Source: Ignavibacteria bacterium (GTDB lineage Bacteria; Bacteroidota; Ignavibacteria; UBA10030). From it: 64,000 nt of DNA. Every line of letters starts with the position of its first letter. Position 1 is the first letter of the stretch. The stretch is taken from the NCBI GenBank assembly GCA_016873805.1, contig VGVZ01000009.1, positions 1 through 64,000 on the forward strand. Reading direction: 5' to 3'. This document shows, one piece after another, positions 43,352 to 53,148 of this stretch. The position numbers and the translations under genes are program-made. Below the pieces are notes generated by a model. That model made no database searches, had not been told where the DNA came from, and was given only the letters and a program-made list of their open reading frames with translations.

Positions 43352-43711
43352 ATGACTCTTTGCAATCGTACCATAGCGAAAATTCCTTTCGTTCGAACAT
43401 TCCATACGGTGCTCGCGTTTCTTCTTCTTATCTCCACCCTCGCAAATCCTTCATTCAATGAATTCTCTGAGCGGCAGCCGCTGGCCGCGCAGGCGATTGC
43501 TGAAGAAGGAAGTCATTCCGAGCTTCAGCTGTTCCAGCAGTTGAAATCCCGGGATGATCGGAAAGAAGGTCCTGCCAAAGAGCTCGTGCGAGGTGTCGAA
43601 TCGACGACCGCTGTTCCGGGAGGCATCGCCCAACAAATTCGATCTTCCTTCTGTACCTCGCCCTATACGGTTTCTCTCCTCTACACCCAAACCACCGCGT
43701 CCGATCTGTAG
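43352..43711 (+). CDS. doubtful hypothetical protein
   Basis: The 620 bases 43242-43862 contain no recognisable gene. The best plus-strand frame starts at ATG 43352, has a hydrophobic stretch (TVLAFLLLISTLANPS) that could be a signal peptide, and then about 75 residues without known motifs. No ribosome site is seen. A minus-strand frame (43451-43864) covers the same bases with equally plausible codons. I cannot decide between them, and both may be chance. Confidence 0.2.
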   Translation: MTLCNRTIAKIPFVRTFHTVLAFLLLISTLANPSFNEFSERQPLAAQAIAEEGSHSELQLFQQLKSRDDRKEGPAKELVRGVESTTAVPGGIAQQIRSSFCTSPYTVSLLYTQTTASDL

Positions 43712-43862
43712 CAGTCTCTTCGTGTCTCTTTCCGATGACGAGGCGTCGGCCATCGACGCCCATCCTTGACCTGTACAGGTTCTTGAGTCCGTTCTATGGA
43801 TCAAGAGCCGCGTCGCGCAGGGACGAAAACGTTCACAATTATTTGACACAGAGGAGACTATC

Positions 43863-43982
43863 ATGTCAATGCAAAAACAGGTGCCGCACGAAGCGGAAGA
43901 ATCACCACTCGTATTCTACCTCTTCATCGGAGTCCTCGGATTGGCGGCAGTTGGTGCCGTCGCGTACCTCATCTTCAGCTGA
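43863..43982 (+). CDS. 39-residue single-pass membrane protein
   Basis: A short gene with a very good ribosome site (GAGGAGACTATC before the ATG). A soluble N-terminus (MSMQKQVPHEAEESP) is followed by one transmembrane helix (LVFYLFIGVLGLAAVGAVAY) that ends the protein. It lies about 100 bases upstream of an NSS-family transporter, so it may be an accessory subunit. I know of no family for it. Confidence 0.65.
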   Translation: MSMQKQVPHEAEESPLVFYLFIGVLGLAAVGAVAYLIFS

Positions 43983-44083
43983 TATCATATTCGCGTGCAG
44001 GTTTTGCGATTGTGACTCAACATGCGCCGGAGTGTGTACTGTCGAGAGGGTCAACACTCTAACACAGGTCGAAAGGAGCGGGG

Positions 44084-45724
44084 ATGGGAAGCAGCAGTGA
44101 GCGATGGGGATCGCGGGTCGGGCTGGTGCTCGCGATGGCAGGAAATGCCGTGGGGCTGGGAAACTTTCTTCGGTTTCCGGCTCAGGCCGTGGCCAATGGG
44201 GGAGGAGCGTTCATTATTCCGTACCTCGTTTCATTTCTCGTGATGGGAATACCGCTGCTCTGGATCGAATGGGGACTGGGACGCTACGGGGGACAACATG
44301 GCCACCACTCGACTCCCGGCATGCTGGATGTGGTGGGGAGGTCTCGGTTCTGGAAATACGTGGGGACATTCGGGATTTTCACCAACCTCACGGTGATCGC
44401 CTACTATACGTACATCGAATCGTGGACGCTGGGATATGTCTGGCATACGATCGCAGGGACGTTTCAGAACGCGTCGTCGACGGAGATCTCTCATTACTTC
44501 GACCAATATCTTGGCATCAGGAACGGAGGCGTCGTCAATGTGTCGCGCCAGGCGCTCTTCTTCTTCGTGGTCACGCTCGGTTTGAATCTGTGGATTCTCT
44601 CTCGTGGATTGATGAGGGGCGTCGAAATTGCGAGCAAGATCGGCATGCCGATTCTGTTGGGATTCAGCGTGTTTCTCGCGTTCCGCATTCTGACGATCAA
44701 CGAGGGAGAACTCGGCGCAGTCAACGACGCGATTGCAGGCCTTAATTTTCTCTGGGAGCCCCAGTTCGATTCATTGACGAATCCAAAGGTCTGGATGGCC
44801 GCCGCCGGCCAGGTTTTCTTCACCCTCTCCGTCGGTATGGGCTCGATCCAATGCTATGCATCATACCTGAGAGAGAAGGAAGATATCGCCCTGAGTGCAT
44901 CGTCTGCGGGATGGATGAATGAGTTCATTGAGGTCATTCTTGGCGGCTCGATCATCGTGCCCGTTGCAGTCGCGTATCTCGGCCTCGATTGGGTGATCGC
45001 GAACGTCGGCTTTGAGATGGGATTCCGGACAATGCCGACCCTCTTCCAGCACTGGGGACCCTGGTTTGCCGCCGCCGGAGGAATCGCATGGTTCGGCCTT
45101 CTCTTCTTCGCGGGGATTACGAGCTCACTCGCGATGGGGCAGCCCGTTGTTGCATTTCTCCAAGATGAGTTTTCTCTTTCTCGTGAACGATCGACACTGG
45201 TTCTGGGAATCGCCGTTGCCCTGCTGGCCGCGCCCTGCATCCTCTTCTATGAACTTGGGGCCTTTGATGAATTCGATTTCTGGGGAGGCACCTTCTCACT
45301 TGTCCTGTTTGCTCTGCTTGAATCGATTGCATTCATGTGGGTGTTTGGACGGGGGAGGGCGTGGGAGGAAATCACGCGAGGTGCAGAGATTCGGATCCCA
45401 CGAATATTCTCCTTCATTGCAACATACATCACTCCCCTGTTTCTGATTGTGATCTTTCTCGGGGCGCTCGTCAAACCGATCGGTTCGGAGTGGACGTCGG
45501 CATTTGAATCGCTGTTCGCCGGCGACGGGTGGCCCCTTTCGCATGACAGCGTGCTGGGACGGTTGATGAACGTCGGTTTGGTGGATGCATCGGCGGGGAG
45601 TAGCGCTTCCCGCGAAATTCTCGTGCGATCTGGAACACGATTGCTGCTGACGCTGACGTTTGCCGCCATCGCCGGAGCAATCTTTGTCGCCTGGCGAAAC
45701 CGACGGAAGGAGAAATCCGCATGA
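44084..45724 (+). CDS. sodium-dependent transporter, NSS/SNF family
   Basis: LeuT-fold symporter of 546 residues with about twelve helices. Helix 1 carries the sodium and substrate site GNAVGLGNFLRFPAQAVANG. Other conserved stretches are PLLWIEWGLGRYGG and FFTLSVGMGSIQCYASYL. Substrates of the family are amino acids and amines; which one cannot be told. AAAGGAGCGGGG lies before the ATG. Its stop overlaps the next small gene by four bases, and another miniprotein gene is upstream. Confidence 0.92.
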   Translation: MGSSSERWGSRVGLVLAMAGNAVGLGNFLRFPAQAVANGGGAFIIPYLVSFLVMGIPLLWIEWGLGRYGGQHGHHSTPGMLDVVGRSRFWKYVGTFGIFTNLTVIAYYTYIESWTLGYVWHTIAGTFQNASSTEISHYFDQYLGIRNGGVVNVSRQALFFFVVTLGLNLWILSRGLMRGVEIASKIGMPILLGFSVFLAFRILTINEGELGAVNDAIAGLNFLWEPQFDSLTNPKVWMAAAGQVFFTLSVGMGSIQCYASYLREKEDIALSASSAGWMNEFIEVILGGSIIVPVAVAYLGLDWVIANVGFEMGFRTMPTLFQHWGPWFAAAGGIAWFGLLFFAGITSSLAMGQPVVAFLQDEFSLSRERSTLVLGIAVALLAAPCILFYELGAFDEFDFWGGTFSLVLFALLESIAFMWVFGRGRAWEEITRGAEIRIPRIFSFIATYITPLFLIVIFLGALVKPIGSEWTSAFESLFAGDGWPLSHDSVLGRLMNVGLVDASAGSSASREILVRSGTRLLLTLTFAAIAGAIFVAWRNRRKEKSA

Positions 45725-45843
45725 GCACAACCGCTCTCGTGATGATGTCGGCCACGTGGCTCGTCATCGCTTCCGTTGCAGGTGTTCTGTTCTATCGGAT
45801 TGTCCGGACGAAGAAATCGGGCGACAGCCCGACGGAACGGTGA
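45721..45843 (+). CDS. MetS-like small subunit of NSS transporter
   Basis: A 40-residue protein, MSTTALVMMSATWLVIASVA, then a short helix end and a basic tail. It starts within the transporter stop (ATGA). Tiny single-helix proteins encoded directly after NSS transporters, such as MetS in corynebacteria, are required for transport. The N-terminal layout (polar start then MM and one helix) fits that family. Assignment rests on position and layout. Confidence 0.75.
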   Translation: MSTTALVMMSATWLVIASVAGVLFYRIVRTKKSGDSPTER

Positions 45844-45850
45844 TCGACGA

Positions 45851-47119
45851 CTATCGAGTACCGTGAACGAGTCGGAGAAGCCGATCTTCTTCTGATTTGG
45901 GAACTCTCACTTTCAGACGAGCCACCAAATCATCGTAAAGAATTTCCTGGACTTCGCCGACGGTGTGGAGGTAAGAGATGAGCTTCTGCTCGTGCTGGGG
46001 AATGGCAACGTCAAGGACGGTGAAAGCCCGATCCATGAGCTGGAGAATACCATCCTTGAGCCCGAGGATGTTGATCCCCCGTATCGCAGAAATGAAAACC
46101 GGATTCGCATGATCCGCGGCGACGGTTTGTAGTGCACCGCGGTCAGTCAACCGGTCAATCTTGTTGAACACGATCAGGGTTGGTTTCTCGTGGGCTCCGA
46201 GCTCTTCAAGCGTCTCCCGAACGACATGAATCTGTTCGTTGTAGGTATGGGCAGAGAGATCAACGAGGTGAATGACCATGTCGGCTTCGGTAATCTCCTC
46301 AAGCGTGCTCTTGAACGAGGCGACCAGCGTGGGTGGAAGCTTTCGAATGAAGCCCACGGTATCGGTCATGAGGATGTTGATACCGGTCGTCAGGGGAACG
46401 ATGCGCGTTGTCGGATCAAGCGTTGCGAACAGTCGATCCTCAACGAACACACCTGATCCCGAAAGAAGGTTCAGCAGTGTCGACTTGCCGGCGTTCGTAT
46501 AACCGACGAGAGCGGCACGGAGATGCTTGGTCCGTCCCTTGCGCTGGGTGATGCGTTGCCGTCCGATTCTCTCCAACTTCTCCTTCAAGTGCGAAATGCG
46601 CGCACGCACCATGCGCCGGTCGGTCTCAATCTGCGTTTCGCCGGGTCCTTTCGTGCCGACCCCTCCATACTGCTTCGAGAGGTGAGTCCATTGCCGCGTG
46701 AGCCGGGGGAGGAGATACTCCAGCTGGGCAAGCTCGACCTGCGTTTTTGATTCCATTGACTTGGCGCGGGCGGCGAAGATGTCGAGGATCAACGCGCTCC
46801 GATCGATCACCTTGCACTGAATGACCCGTTCGAGATTGCGAACCTGGACGGCCGAAAGATCGTCGTCGAAGATGACGAGCGGAATATTCCGCTCGGTCAC
46901 GAATGCGCACAACTCCTCGACCTTTCCCTTGCCGATGAAAGTTGCCGGATCGATGCGATCGCGATCCTGCGTGAAGCGCCCCATGACGATCGCTCCCGCA
47001 GTATCCGCCAACAGCGTCAATTCCTCCAGGGAATCTTCGACGGTCGATCGGGACGCATTGCGCGTCGAGACGCCGACGATGACACACGGTTCTTTGACGG
47101 CGCGAACAAGTTCAATCAT
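45851..47119 (-). CDS. hflX: GTPase HflX
   Basis: A ribosome-associated GTPase that splits stalled or hibernating ribosomes. The N-terminal HflX domain has a conserved IGKGKVEEL; a helical linker carries KGPGETQIETDRR. The G domain has VGYTNAGKSTLLN, DTVGFIRKLP and FNKIDRL. A C-terminal domain follows. ATG 47119 with AGGAATC upstream is preferred over TTG 47134. It follows batA within 16 bases on the same strand. Confidence 0.94.
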   Translation of the reverse strand: MIELVRAVKEPCVIVGVSTRNASRSTVEDSLEELTLLADTAGAIVMGRFTQDRDRIDPATFIGKGKVEELCAFVTERNIPLVIFDDDLSAVQVRNLERVIQCKVIDRSALILDIFAARAKSMESKTQVELAQLEYLLPRLTRQWTHLSKQYGGVGTKGPGETQIETDRRMVRARISHLKEKLERIGRQRITQRKGRTKHLRAALVGYTNAGKSTLLNLLSGSGVFVEDRLFATLDPTTRIVPLTTGINILMTDTVGFIRKLPPTLVASFKSTLEEITEADMVIHLVDLSAHTYNEQIHVVRETLEELGAHEKPTLIVFNKIDRLTDRGALQTVAADHANPVFISAIRGINILGLKDGILQLMDRAFTVLDVAIPQHEQKLISYLHTVGEVQEILYDDLVARLKVRVPKSEEDRLLRLVHGTR

Positions 47120-47134
47120 TTCAGATTCCTGCAA

Positions 47135-49324
47135 TCACTCGGTTGACGGTTGGAGCAGTTGCTCGGTTTCCCGGCGCCCCGAACGGGCCACGAGCATCTC
47201 GATGACGGCGACGGCGAGCGCCGCGATCAGGAAGACATTCCACAATTCTGTTCCGTATCGCGATTCCGTGACTTTGCGCTGAAGACTTGAAACGTCTGCA
47301 ATCGTGGTCACCGCGGAGCCGTCGATGCCGTGTTCTTCAAGAATCCTCAGCAGGCGCGCCTCGTCTCCGCGTCTGACACGCGATTCGCGCGGATCCATAT
47401 TCACGGAAATCTTTGCAAACGGTGTTGATCCAACCTCCACCGTAAATATACCCAATTGATCATCGAGGGAAAACTGGAGTTTCCTCCCCCGACGGTCAAG
47501 AGCGGCTGGAATCACCCGCTCTAATGCCGCGTCCCCCTTGATGACGGCGAATTCGGCCTGAGAGGGGAGGTCATGCAACACAAACTCTTCCCCTGCAATC
47601 CCGTCATATCGCTGAACGCGTGAGCGGCTAAGATACGAAACGGATTGACGGATCAGCGGCACAAACAAACTTTGGCCGGGGAAATCGGACCAACTCATAT
47701 CGGCGCTCGTGGCGAATACAAGGATCCTCCCGCTGCCGAACTGTTGCTCGAGGAGAAACGTACTTCCATCTGTCAATGGAATGACCGGGAACGCCTGCGG
47801 TGACGATCGGTATCGAAGATGTTTCGTGATCACGGGGGAGACCAGGCGTGGCGGTTCTGCGTCTTCTCGACGGGGTCCCCGTTGTTCCGGCACACTGCGC
47901 TGGAACATTCCTTCGAAAAGGGGATGCTGCAAAGAGACGCGCTTAAATTCCACCGGGGGGGAATCCAATCTGGATGACGGTACGGGAGACCTTGTTTCCA
48001 TTCGGTCGACTTGAGGGAGCTGAAACGCAGCCGCGATCGTCGAGTTGTACGTTGCGATGTCTGTTCCGGGCCCCGGAAAGTACATCAATCCTCCCCCCGA
48101 TTCGGCAAAGCTGCGCAGAGAAAGAAGTTGCGTCTCCGAAAGGCGATCGGGGTCGACGAGAACGACAACATCGGTCTTCGAAAGAAGCGATGCCGAGAGG
48201 AGTCGGGATGGCGTGGTACGAACGTCAATGGATGTTGCCGTCCCCAGTCGGGTGGCGAGTGCAAGGCGCAAGTAGCGCAGATCGCTCTCGCTGCCGACGA
48301 GGAGCGTACGTATGGCGTCCGGCAGTCTCCAGGCGAAGGAGCGCCGATTGTCGAATGCGAGGTCGTCATCTTCCACTTCAACCCATCCTTCCAGGAACCC
48401 GGACTGTGAGGGAGTGAAGGCAAACGTCACATCGGCGGATGCGCCGGCCGGAATGTCGAGCGCACGCTGCGCGATTCGCGTTCCTTGAACAAAAAGACTC
48501 ACGACGTGATTGTCAACCGGACGATCGCTTTCGTTCACAATGCGGGCAATCAGCGTGATCTCTCTCCCCGGCTCAATCATGATATTCTCGGTCCACAAGC
48601 GCTCAATGCCAAGATTTCGAATCCTGTTCGATCCCACAGGGATGACGAAAACAGTCACGTCGTCATGCGAAATCGAAGCGGTCGGCATCAGGCGATCGCC
48701 TTCGAGAAGACCTTTCTGAAGATCGGAGATGATGTAGAGTTCTTTTTGGATGTGCGGGGAGGAGGAGAACAATTGCGAGCTTTTCTGCAGCGCTTCGGCA
48801 AGAGTCCCTCGAACAAGAGAGGGACGCAGCTCCTCAAGTTGGCGGGCGGTGAATGACTTCGTCCTCGGCTGTTGTGTTGCCGAATCGCCGGTCATCATGG
48901 TGCGGGAGAGGGGGAGAAGCGAGACCTCATCGCCGTCGTTGAGGAGATCCAAGAGGGTGGCCGCAATCTGCCGCGCCTGCTTCATGTATTCCCCATGTTC
49001 ATCGATATCAGTCATGCTTTGGGAATCGTCAATGATGATCATGGCGGTTGCGGCGGCGCGCGTCCCTGCCAGACCCGATCGTTCAAGCCGAATGGTGGGT
49101 CTTGCGAAGGCAAGGACGATGAGGATTACGAGAAGCGTGCGGAGGAAAAGCAGAAGGAACTGGCGCAGTTTGAGCTTTCGGATTTTCGTTCGTTGAAGCT
49201 CCTTGATATAGGTCAGGCTGCTGAACTCGATCGTTCGCAATTTCCGGAGATTGAACAGATGGAGGAGAATCGGAATCGCTGCAGCGACAAGGCCGATGAG
49301 TGCCAGTGGATTCAGAAAGGTCAT
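47135..49324 (-). CDS. BatA-type membrane protein with vWA domain
   Basis: A 729-residue protein with the BatA (aerotolerance regulator N-terminal) domain: MTFLNPLALIGLVAAAIPIL, then KLRQFLLLFLRTLLVILIVL. A vWA-like domain with metal site DDSQS follows near residue 100. A long region includes a GATase-like part (GGGLMYFPGPGTD), and a C-terminal helix closes it. Bacteroidota carry such proteins singly or with BatB-E; no partners are here. The ATG has a weak ribosome site. Role unknown. Confidence 0.82.
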   Translation of the reverse strand: MTFLNPLALIGLVAAAIPILLHLFNLRKLRTIEFSSLTYIKELQRTKIRKLKLRQFLLLFLRTLLVILIVLAFARPTIRLERSGLAGTRAAATAMIIIDDSQSMTDIDEHGEYMKQARQIAATLLDLLNDGDEVSLLPLSRTMMTGDSATQQPRTKSFTARQLEELRPSLVRGTLAEALQKSSQLFSSSPHIQKELYIISDLQKGLLEGDRLMPTASISHDDVTVFVIPVGSNRIRNLGIERLWTENIMIEPGREITLIARIVNESDRPVDNHVVSLFVQGTRIAQRALDIPAGASADVTFAFTPSQSGFLEGWVEVEDDDLAFDNRRSFAWRLPDAIRTLLVGSESDLRYLRLALATRLGTATSIDVRTTPSRLLSASLLSKTDVVVLVDPDRLSETQLLSLRSFAESGGGLMYFPGPGTDIATYNSTIAAAFQLPQVDRMETRSPVPSSRLDSPPVEFKRVSLQHPLFEGMFQRSVPEQRGPRREDAEPPRLVSPVITKHLRYRSSPQAFPVIPLTDGSTFLLEQQFGSGRILVFATSADMSWSDFPGQSLFVPLIRQSVSYLSRSRVQRYDGIAGEEFVLHDLPSQAEFAVIKGDAALERVIPAALDRRGRKLQFSLDDQLGIFTVEVGSTPFAKISVNMDPRESRVRRGDEARLLRILEEHGIDGSAVTTIADVSSLQRKVTESRYGTELWNVFLIAALAVAVIEMLVARSGRRETEQLLQPSTE

Positions 49325-49449
49325 TTGCGTCTTCGGATCGAATCGTGCCGTGGTGAATGCCCGTCTCAACGTACTCCGATATCGAAGGAAATGCAAGATG
49401 TGGATCACGACTCCTCGCGACGTTTGATCGGAGCCGTCGAGAACTCGGA

Positions 49450-49478
49450 TTGATATTCGCATCATATTTCGGTACTTT
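49450..49478 (+). promoter_or_regulatory. candidate promoter of the patatin-barrel gene
   Basis: TTGATA (49450-49455), 17 bases, TACTTT (49473-49478), 30 bases before the ATG at 49508, in the region divergent from batA. The -10 matches the one proposed for mreD. Confidence 0.4.
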
Positions 49479-49507
49479 GCCGCCGTCGTTTGATCTCACT
49501 GCTCTCC

Positions 49508-52267
49508 ATGAAGACCTCGACATCCCTCACGCTTTGTATTCTCCTCACGGGAGCTCTGACGTTCACGTCGGAATCCCAGCCGCTTGAAACTTCCTCGCGA
49601 TCGTGGATTATCAGGCCGGCGCTCAGCAATGAACCTGAAAAAATTCCCACCATCGTTCCACACAGTCATGCCAAACGTCCCAAGGTGGCGTTGGTTCTGA
49701 GCGGGGGAGGAGCCCGGGGCATTGCGGCCATCGGCGTTCTGAAATCTCTCGAGAGGAATGAAATCCCCATCGATCTCATTGTGGGAACGAGTATGGGCAG
49801 CACCGTCGGGGGATTGTATGCGTCCGGGTATTCCATCGAACAACTCGAAGCGCTGGTTGATTCGACGCGCTGGGACGATCTCCTCGCGTTCGGCGAGGAG
49901 ACCCGCCGCCGGGATTTGTTCCTCGACCAGAAGATCGCGGATGATCGAAGCATTCTGGTTCTGCGGTTCGATCGATTTCAACCGATACTCCCCGAAGCAA
50001 TCTCCACGGGCCAGCGGCTGACCGACTATCTGAATATTCTTTCCCTTCAGGGTCTCTACCATCCGAATCCATCGTTTGATGACCTGCGCATTCCGTTCCG
50101 CGCAGTGGCGACCGATCTCGTGACAGGAAGACGCGTGGTGATCGATCGCGGAAGTCTGGCGATGGCGATGCGCGCCAGCATGACCGTCCCGCTGCTGTTC
50201 AGCAGCGTCAAGCGCGATACGCTGCAGCTCCTGGATGGCGGCCTCGTGGCAAATGTCCCCGTTGACGTGGCGCGGGAGCGCGGCGCAGACGTGGTCATTG
50301 CGGTAGACGTGACCAGCCCCCTTCGCCCTGTAGCTAAACTCAATGCCCCGTGGGAGATTGCGGATCAGATTACGTCGATCATGACCCAGGCCACGAATCA
50401 ATCGCAGCTCGATCGAGCGGACGTTGTGATCCGCCCCCCGCTGACCGATCGGATTTCGTCGGATTTCTCAGACCTTGATTCACTGATCATCGTGGGCGAG
50501 AAGTCCGCAGATGCCGTCATGCCGCAACTCCATGCCATTCTCTCGAAGCGACAGGAACGCATGTTTCAACAATCGCTGACGGGGGGGGAATTTCGCAACA
50601 GCCGGTTTTCCTTCAATCGTTCCGTGGTCGGAGAACAACACGCCGCATGGATCGACTACCTCACGTTGCTGCGTCCGACGGATGAGGCGATGGTGCGGCA
50701 CATTGTCTCTACCCTTCATGCATCCGGACAGTTCGCCGAAGTATACGCCCAGATTGTCGAAGATCCGGATTCGACACTCGTGGTCCTTCGCGCCAATCCG
50801 CATCCGGTGCTCCGTTCGGTGTCGTTTGAGGGCAATCGAATCATCCCCCCGGACTCGATCCTCCGGCCGTTTCTTCCCCTGCTCGGAAAACCGATCAATG
50901 CGCACGACTGTCTTGACGCCATGGAGCAGTTGCTCGGGATGTATCGTGATCGGGGTCTCTCGCTGGCCCGCATTCGAGGGACGCACTTTAATCATGACAC
51001 CGAACATGCAACGATCTATCTGGAAGAAGGGACGATCCATCGACGAACCATTCAAGGTACTCGTCGCACCCGGGATTACGTGATCTGGCGCGAACTGCCG
51101 TTCAAACAGGGAGATGTGTTTCAGGTGGCGAAGATTGCCGAAGGGATGCGGAACATCTATAGCACCAATCTCTTCGAGCAGGTTGCGATGAGCGTGCAGC
51201 AGGAAAGTGATAGCGCCCGTTCCCAGGCGTTGATCATCGATGTGAGGGAACGATACACCGGATTGATGCGATTTGGTCTCCGCATCGACAACGAACGAAA
51301 TCTCCAGCCCTCGATCGACATGCGCGAGGAAAACTTCCTCGGGATCGGATCGGAAGTGGGATTGAGGTTCTTCGGTGGCTTGAGGAATCGTACGTACAGC
51401 GCCGAGTTCCGCGTCCCGCGCATCTTCAACTCATATCTCACGTTCACGCTGAGAGGCTACTACTCAATCCACGACGTGAACGTCTTTGAAAACGAGCCTA
51501 TCGGCAAACCGAACCGATGGAATAGAGTGCGAATCGGAGAGTTCCGGGAAGAGCGCGAAGGGGTACTTGCCGTGTTTGGAACGCAACTTGAGCGGCTCGG
51601 CTCAGTGACGATCCAGGGGAGGTATGAGAACCAAAATGTCTGGAGCATTTTCGGCACGCCGATCCCGGATCAACACTTCCGGTTCTTCACGCTGAAGTTC
51701 GGCACGACGATCGATACCCAGGACCGCTATCCCTTTCCGCGTGACGGAATCCTCATGAACTTTTCCTATGAGTACCCGCTCTTTCGGCGAAAGTCGGGCA
51801 TCGGCTACACGAAACTCTCGTTCAACTACGAGAGCTTCCAGAGTCCGCTGCAGAGACATACCATCCGGCCGCGACTTTTCTTTGGATTCGCGGATGAGAC
51901 CCTGCCCATCACCGAACAGTTCTCTCTCGGAGGACAAGATCTCTTCCTTGGCCTCCGTGAGGATGATTCACGCGGGCGCCAGGTGTTGGTGGGAAGTCTG
52001 GAGTATCGCTACTTCCTTCCCTTCAAGATTTTCTTCGACTCGTACGTGAAGCTGCGCTACGACATTGGGGCGATTTGGGGAACGCCCGAAGAAATCCGCC
52101 TCAAGGATCTCCGGCATGGGATCGGCGGTGGATTGTCTCTCGATACGCCGATTGGACCTGTGGAGATGTCCGTGGGCCAAAGTTTCTATCTGCAGAAAGA
52201 ACTGCTGGAGCATCCACTCAGCTTCGGGCCCGTTGTTGTGTATTTCTCAATCGGATATTCATTCTGA
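49508..52267 (+). CDS. patatin-like phospholipase with POTRA and outer-membrane barrel
   Basis: A 919-residue exported protein of the PlpD-like (type Vd) arrangement. A signal peptide is followed by a patatin domain at about 58-350 with oxyanion loop SGGGARG, nucleophile Ser95 in GTSMGS and Asp242 in DGGLVANVP. One or more POTRA-like repeats at about 420-570 (LRSVSFEGNRIIPPDSILRP) and a C-terminal BamA-like 16-strand barrel (about 600-919, ending IGYSF) follow. The catalytic dyad is complete, so lipase activity is expected. Confidence 0.9.
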   Translation: MKTSTSLTLCILLTGALTFTSESQPLETSSRSWIIRPALSNEPEKIPTIVPHSHAKRPKVALVLSGGGARGIAAIGVLKSLERNEIPIDLIVGTSMGSTVGGLYASGYSIEQLEALVDSTRWDDLLAFGEETRRRDLFLDQKIADDRSILVLRFDRFQPILPEAISTGQRLTDYLNILSLQGLYHPNPSFDDLRIPFRAVATDLVTGRRVVIDRGSLAMAMRASMTVPLLFSSVKRDTLQLLDGGLVANVPVDVARERGADVVIAVDVTSPLRPVAKLNAPWEIADQITSIMTQATNQSQLDRADVVIRPPLTDRISSDFSDLDSLIIVGEKSADAVMPQLHAILSKRQERMFQQSLTGGEFRNSRFSFNRSVVGEQHAAWIDYLTLLRPTDEAMVRHIVSTLHASGQFAEVYAQIVEDPDSTLVVLRANPHPVLRSVSFEGNRIIPPDSILRPFLPLLGKPINAHDCLDAMEQLLGMYRDRGLSLARIRGTHFNHDTEHATIYLEEGTIHRRTIQGTRRTRDYVIWRELPFKQGDVFQVAKIAEGMRNIYSTNLFEQVAMSVQQESDSARSQALIIDVRERYTGLMRFGLRIDNERNLQPSIDMREENFLGIGSEVGLRFFGGLRNRTYSAEFRVPRIFNSYLTFTLRGYYSIHDVNVFENEPIGKPNRWNRVRIGEFREEREGVLAVFGTQLERLGSVTIQGRYENQNVWSIFGTPIPDQHFRFFTLKFGTTIDTQDRYPFPRDGILMNFSYEYPLFRRKSGIGYTKLSFNYESFQSPLQRHTIRPRLFFGFADETLPITEQFSLGGQDLFLGLREDDSRGRQVLVGSLEYRYFLPFKIFFDSYVKLRYDIGAIWGTPEEIRLKDLRHGIGGGLSLDTPIGPVEMSVGQSFYLQKELLEHPLSFGPVVVYFSIGYSF

Positions 52268-52326
52268 GAGAAGCAGAAGCGGGCTCTGCGCGTCTCCAGC
52301 CGATACGAAAACCAAAGGAGTCTACC

Positions 52327-52605
52327 ATGGCAACAAAACCCCCGTCGTCTGTGCAGACAGCATCCGCCGCCTCGCTGGAGAAGATCGCGTACTCGCTTGT
52401 CGAAGATATCCCGCTACGCGAGACCAATGATCGCGATCGTCTTGGCTATTGTCTCTGGATCTGGTTGACAGAGGGGAAGGGTTCGCTTGAACAGGCGATC
52501 GTAAACGCCGAACCTCGAAGTTCGCTTTCAACCGAAGAAATTGCCGGGATTATTCAGAAGAAATTGAAGGAGAAAAACATTCCTTCCCCCGCGACGATCG
52601 CGTGA
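52327..52605 (+). CDS. small hypothetical protein
   Basis: A 92-residue soluble protein with AAAGGAG seven bases before ATG. The middle has LEKIAYSLVEDIPLRETNDR and RLGYCLWIWLTEGKG; the C-terminal third is a charged helix (TEEIAGIIQKKLKEKNI). No known family is recognised. It follows the patatin-barrel gene by 59 bases and converges with folA. Confidence 0.65.
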   Translation: MATKPPSSVQTASAASLEKIAYSLVEDIPLRETNDRDRLGYCLWIWLTEGKGSLEQAIVNAEPRSSLSTEEIAGIIQKKLKEKNIPSPATIA

Positions 52606-52662
52606 TCGCCTGACATGCTGGAGGAATGAATGGGGAGAGAGATGCCGGAAGGGTGGTCGGTT

Positions 52663-53148
52663 CTACGATTGTGCCGCACGTGAAACGATTCGAACATAAT
52701 CGACGAACGTGTATCCGTCGCGTTTGTCCGCGTTCTTAACCGCAAATGTTGTCCCGATGAGGTGCTCGTACTCCGGGAAGTACGTATCTCCCTCCACCTC
52801 GCGATCAATAAGAGTCAAGTGCATTTCATCTGCGAGCGGAAGAATCTGCCTGTAAATTTCCCCGCCGCCAATCACAAAAATCTTTTCCTCTGACGCCAGG
52901 TTTTTTAGCACCTCCGCAAGCGAAATGTACGATTCCACTCCGGAGAGGGGGCGCGACGAAAGGACCACATTGCGTCGTCCCTCGAGGGGTTTCCCGATCG
53001 ATTCATATGTGCGCCGTCCCATCAACAGCGTGTGTCCCATCGTCAGCCGCTTAAAACGCTTCAGATCTTCCGAAATATGCCAAGGCATCTTCCCTGCCTT
53101 GCCGATGACCCGATTCTTCGCAACCGCGGCGATGATGATGATCTTCAC
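52663..53148 (-). CDS. folA: dihydrofolate reductase
   Basis: Regenerates tetrahydrofolate with NADPH. Motifs are IIIAAVAKNRVIGKAGKMPW, GRRTYESIGKPLEGR, VLSSRP and FVIGGGEIYR. The 161-residue length is typical. The ATG overlaps the thyA stop by four bases, so the two folate-linked enzymes of dTMP synthesis are coupled. Confidence 0.96.
   Translation of the reverse strand: MKIIIIAAVAKNRVIGKAGKMPWHISEDLKRFKRLTMGHTLLMGRRTYESIGKPLEGRRNVVLSSRPLSGVESYISLAEVLKNLASEEKIFVIGGGEIYRQILPLADEMHLTLIDREVEGDTYFPEYEHLIGTTFAVKNADKRDGYTFVDYVRIVSRAAQS

Noticed and set aside
43451-43864. A 137-codon minus-strand frame in the 43.2-43.9 kb gap
   Set aside because: It competes with a plus-strand frame over the same bases, and neither has a motif or a ribosome site.
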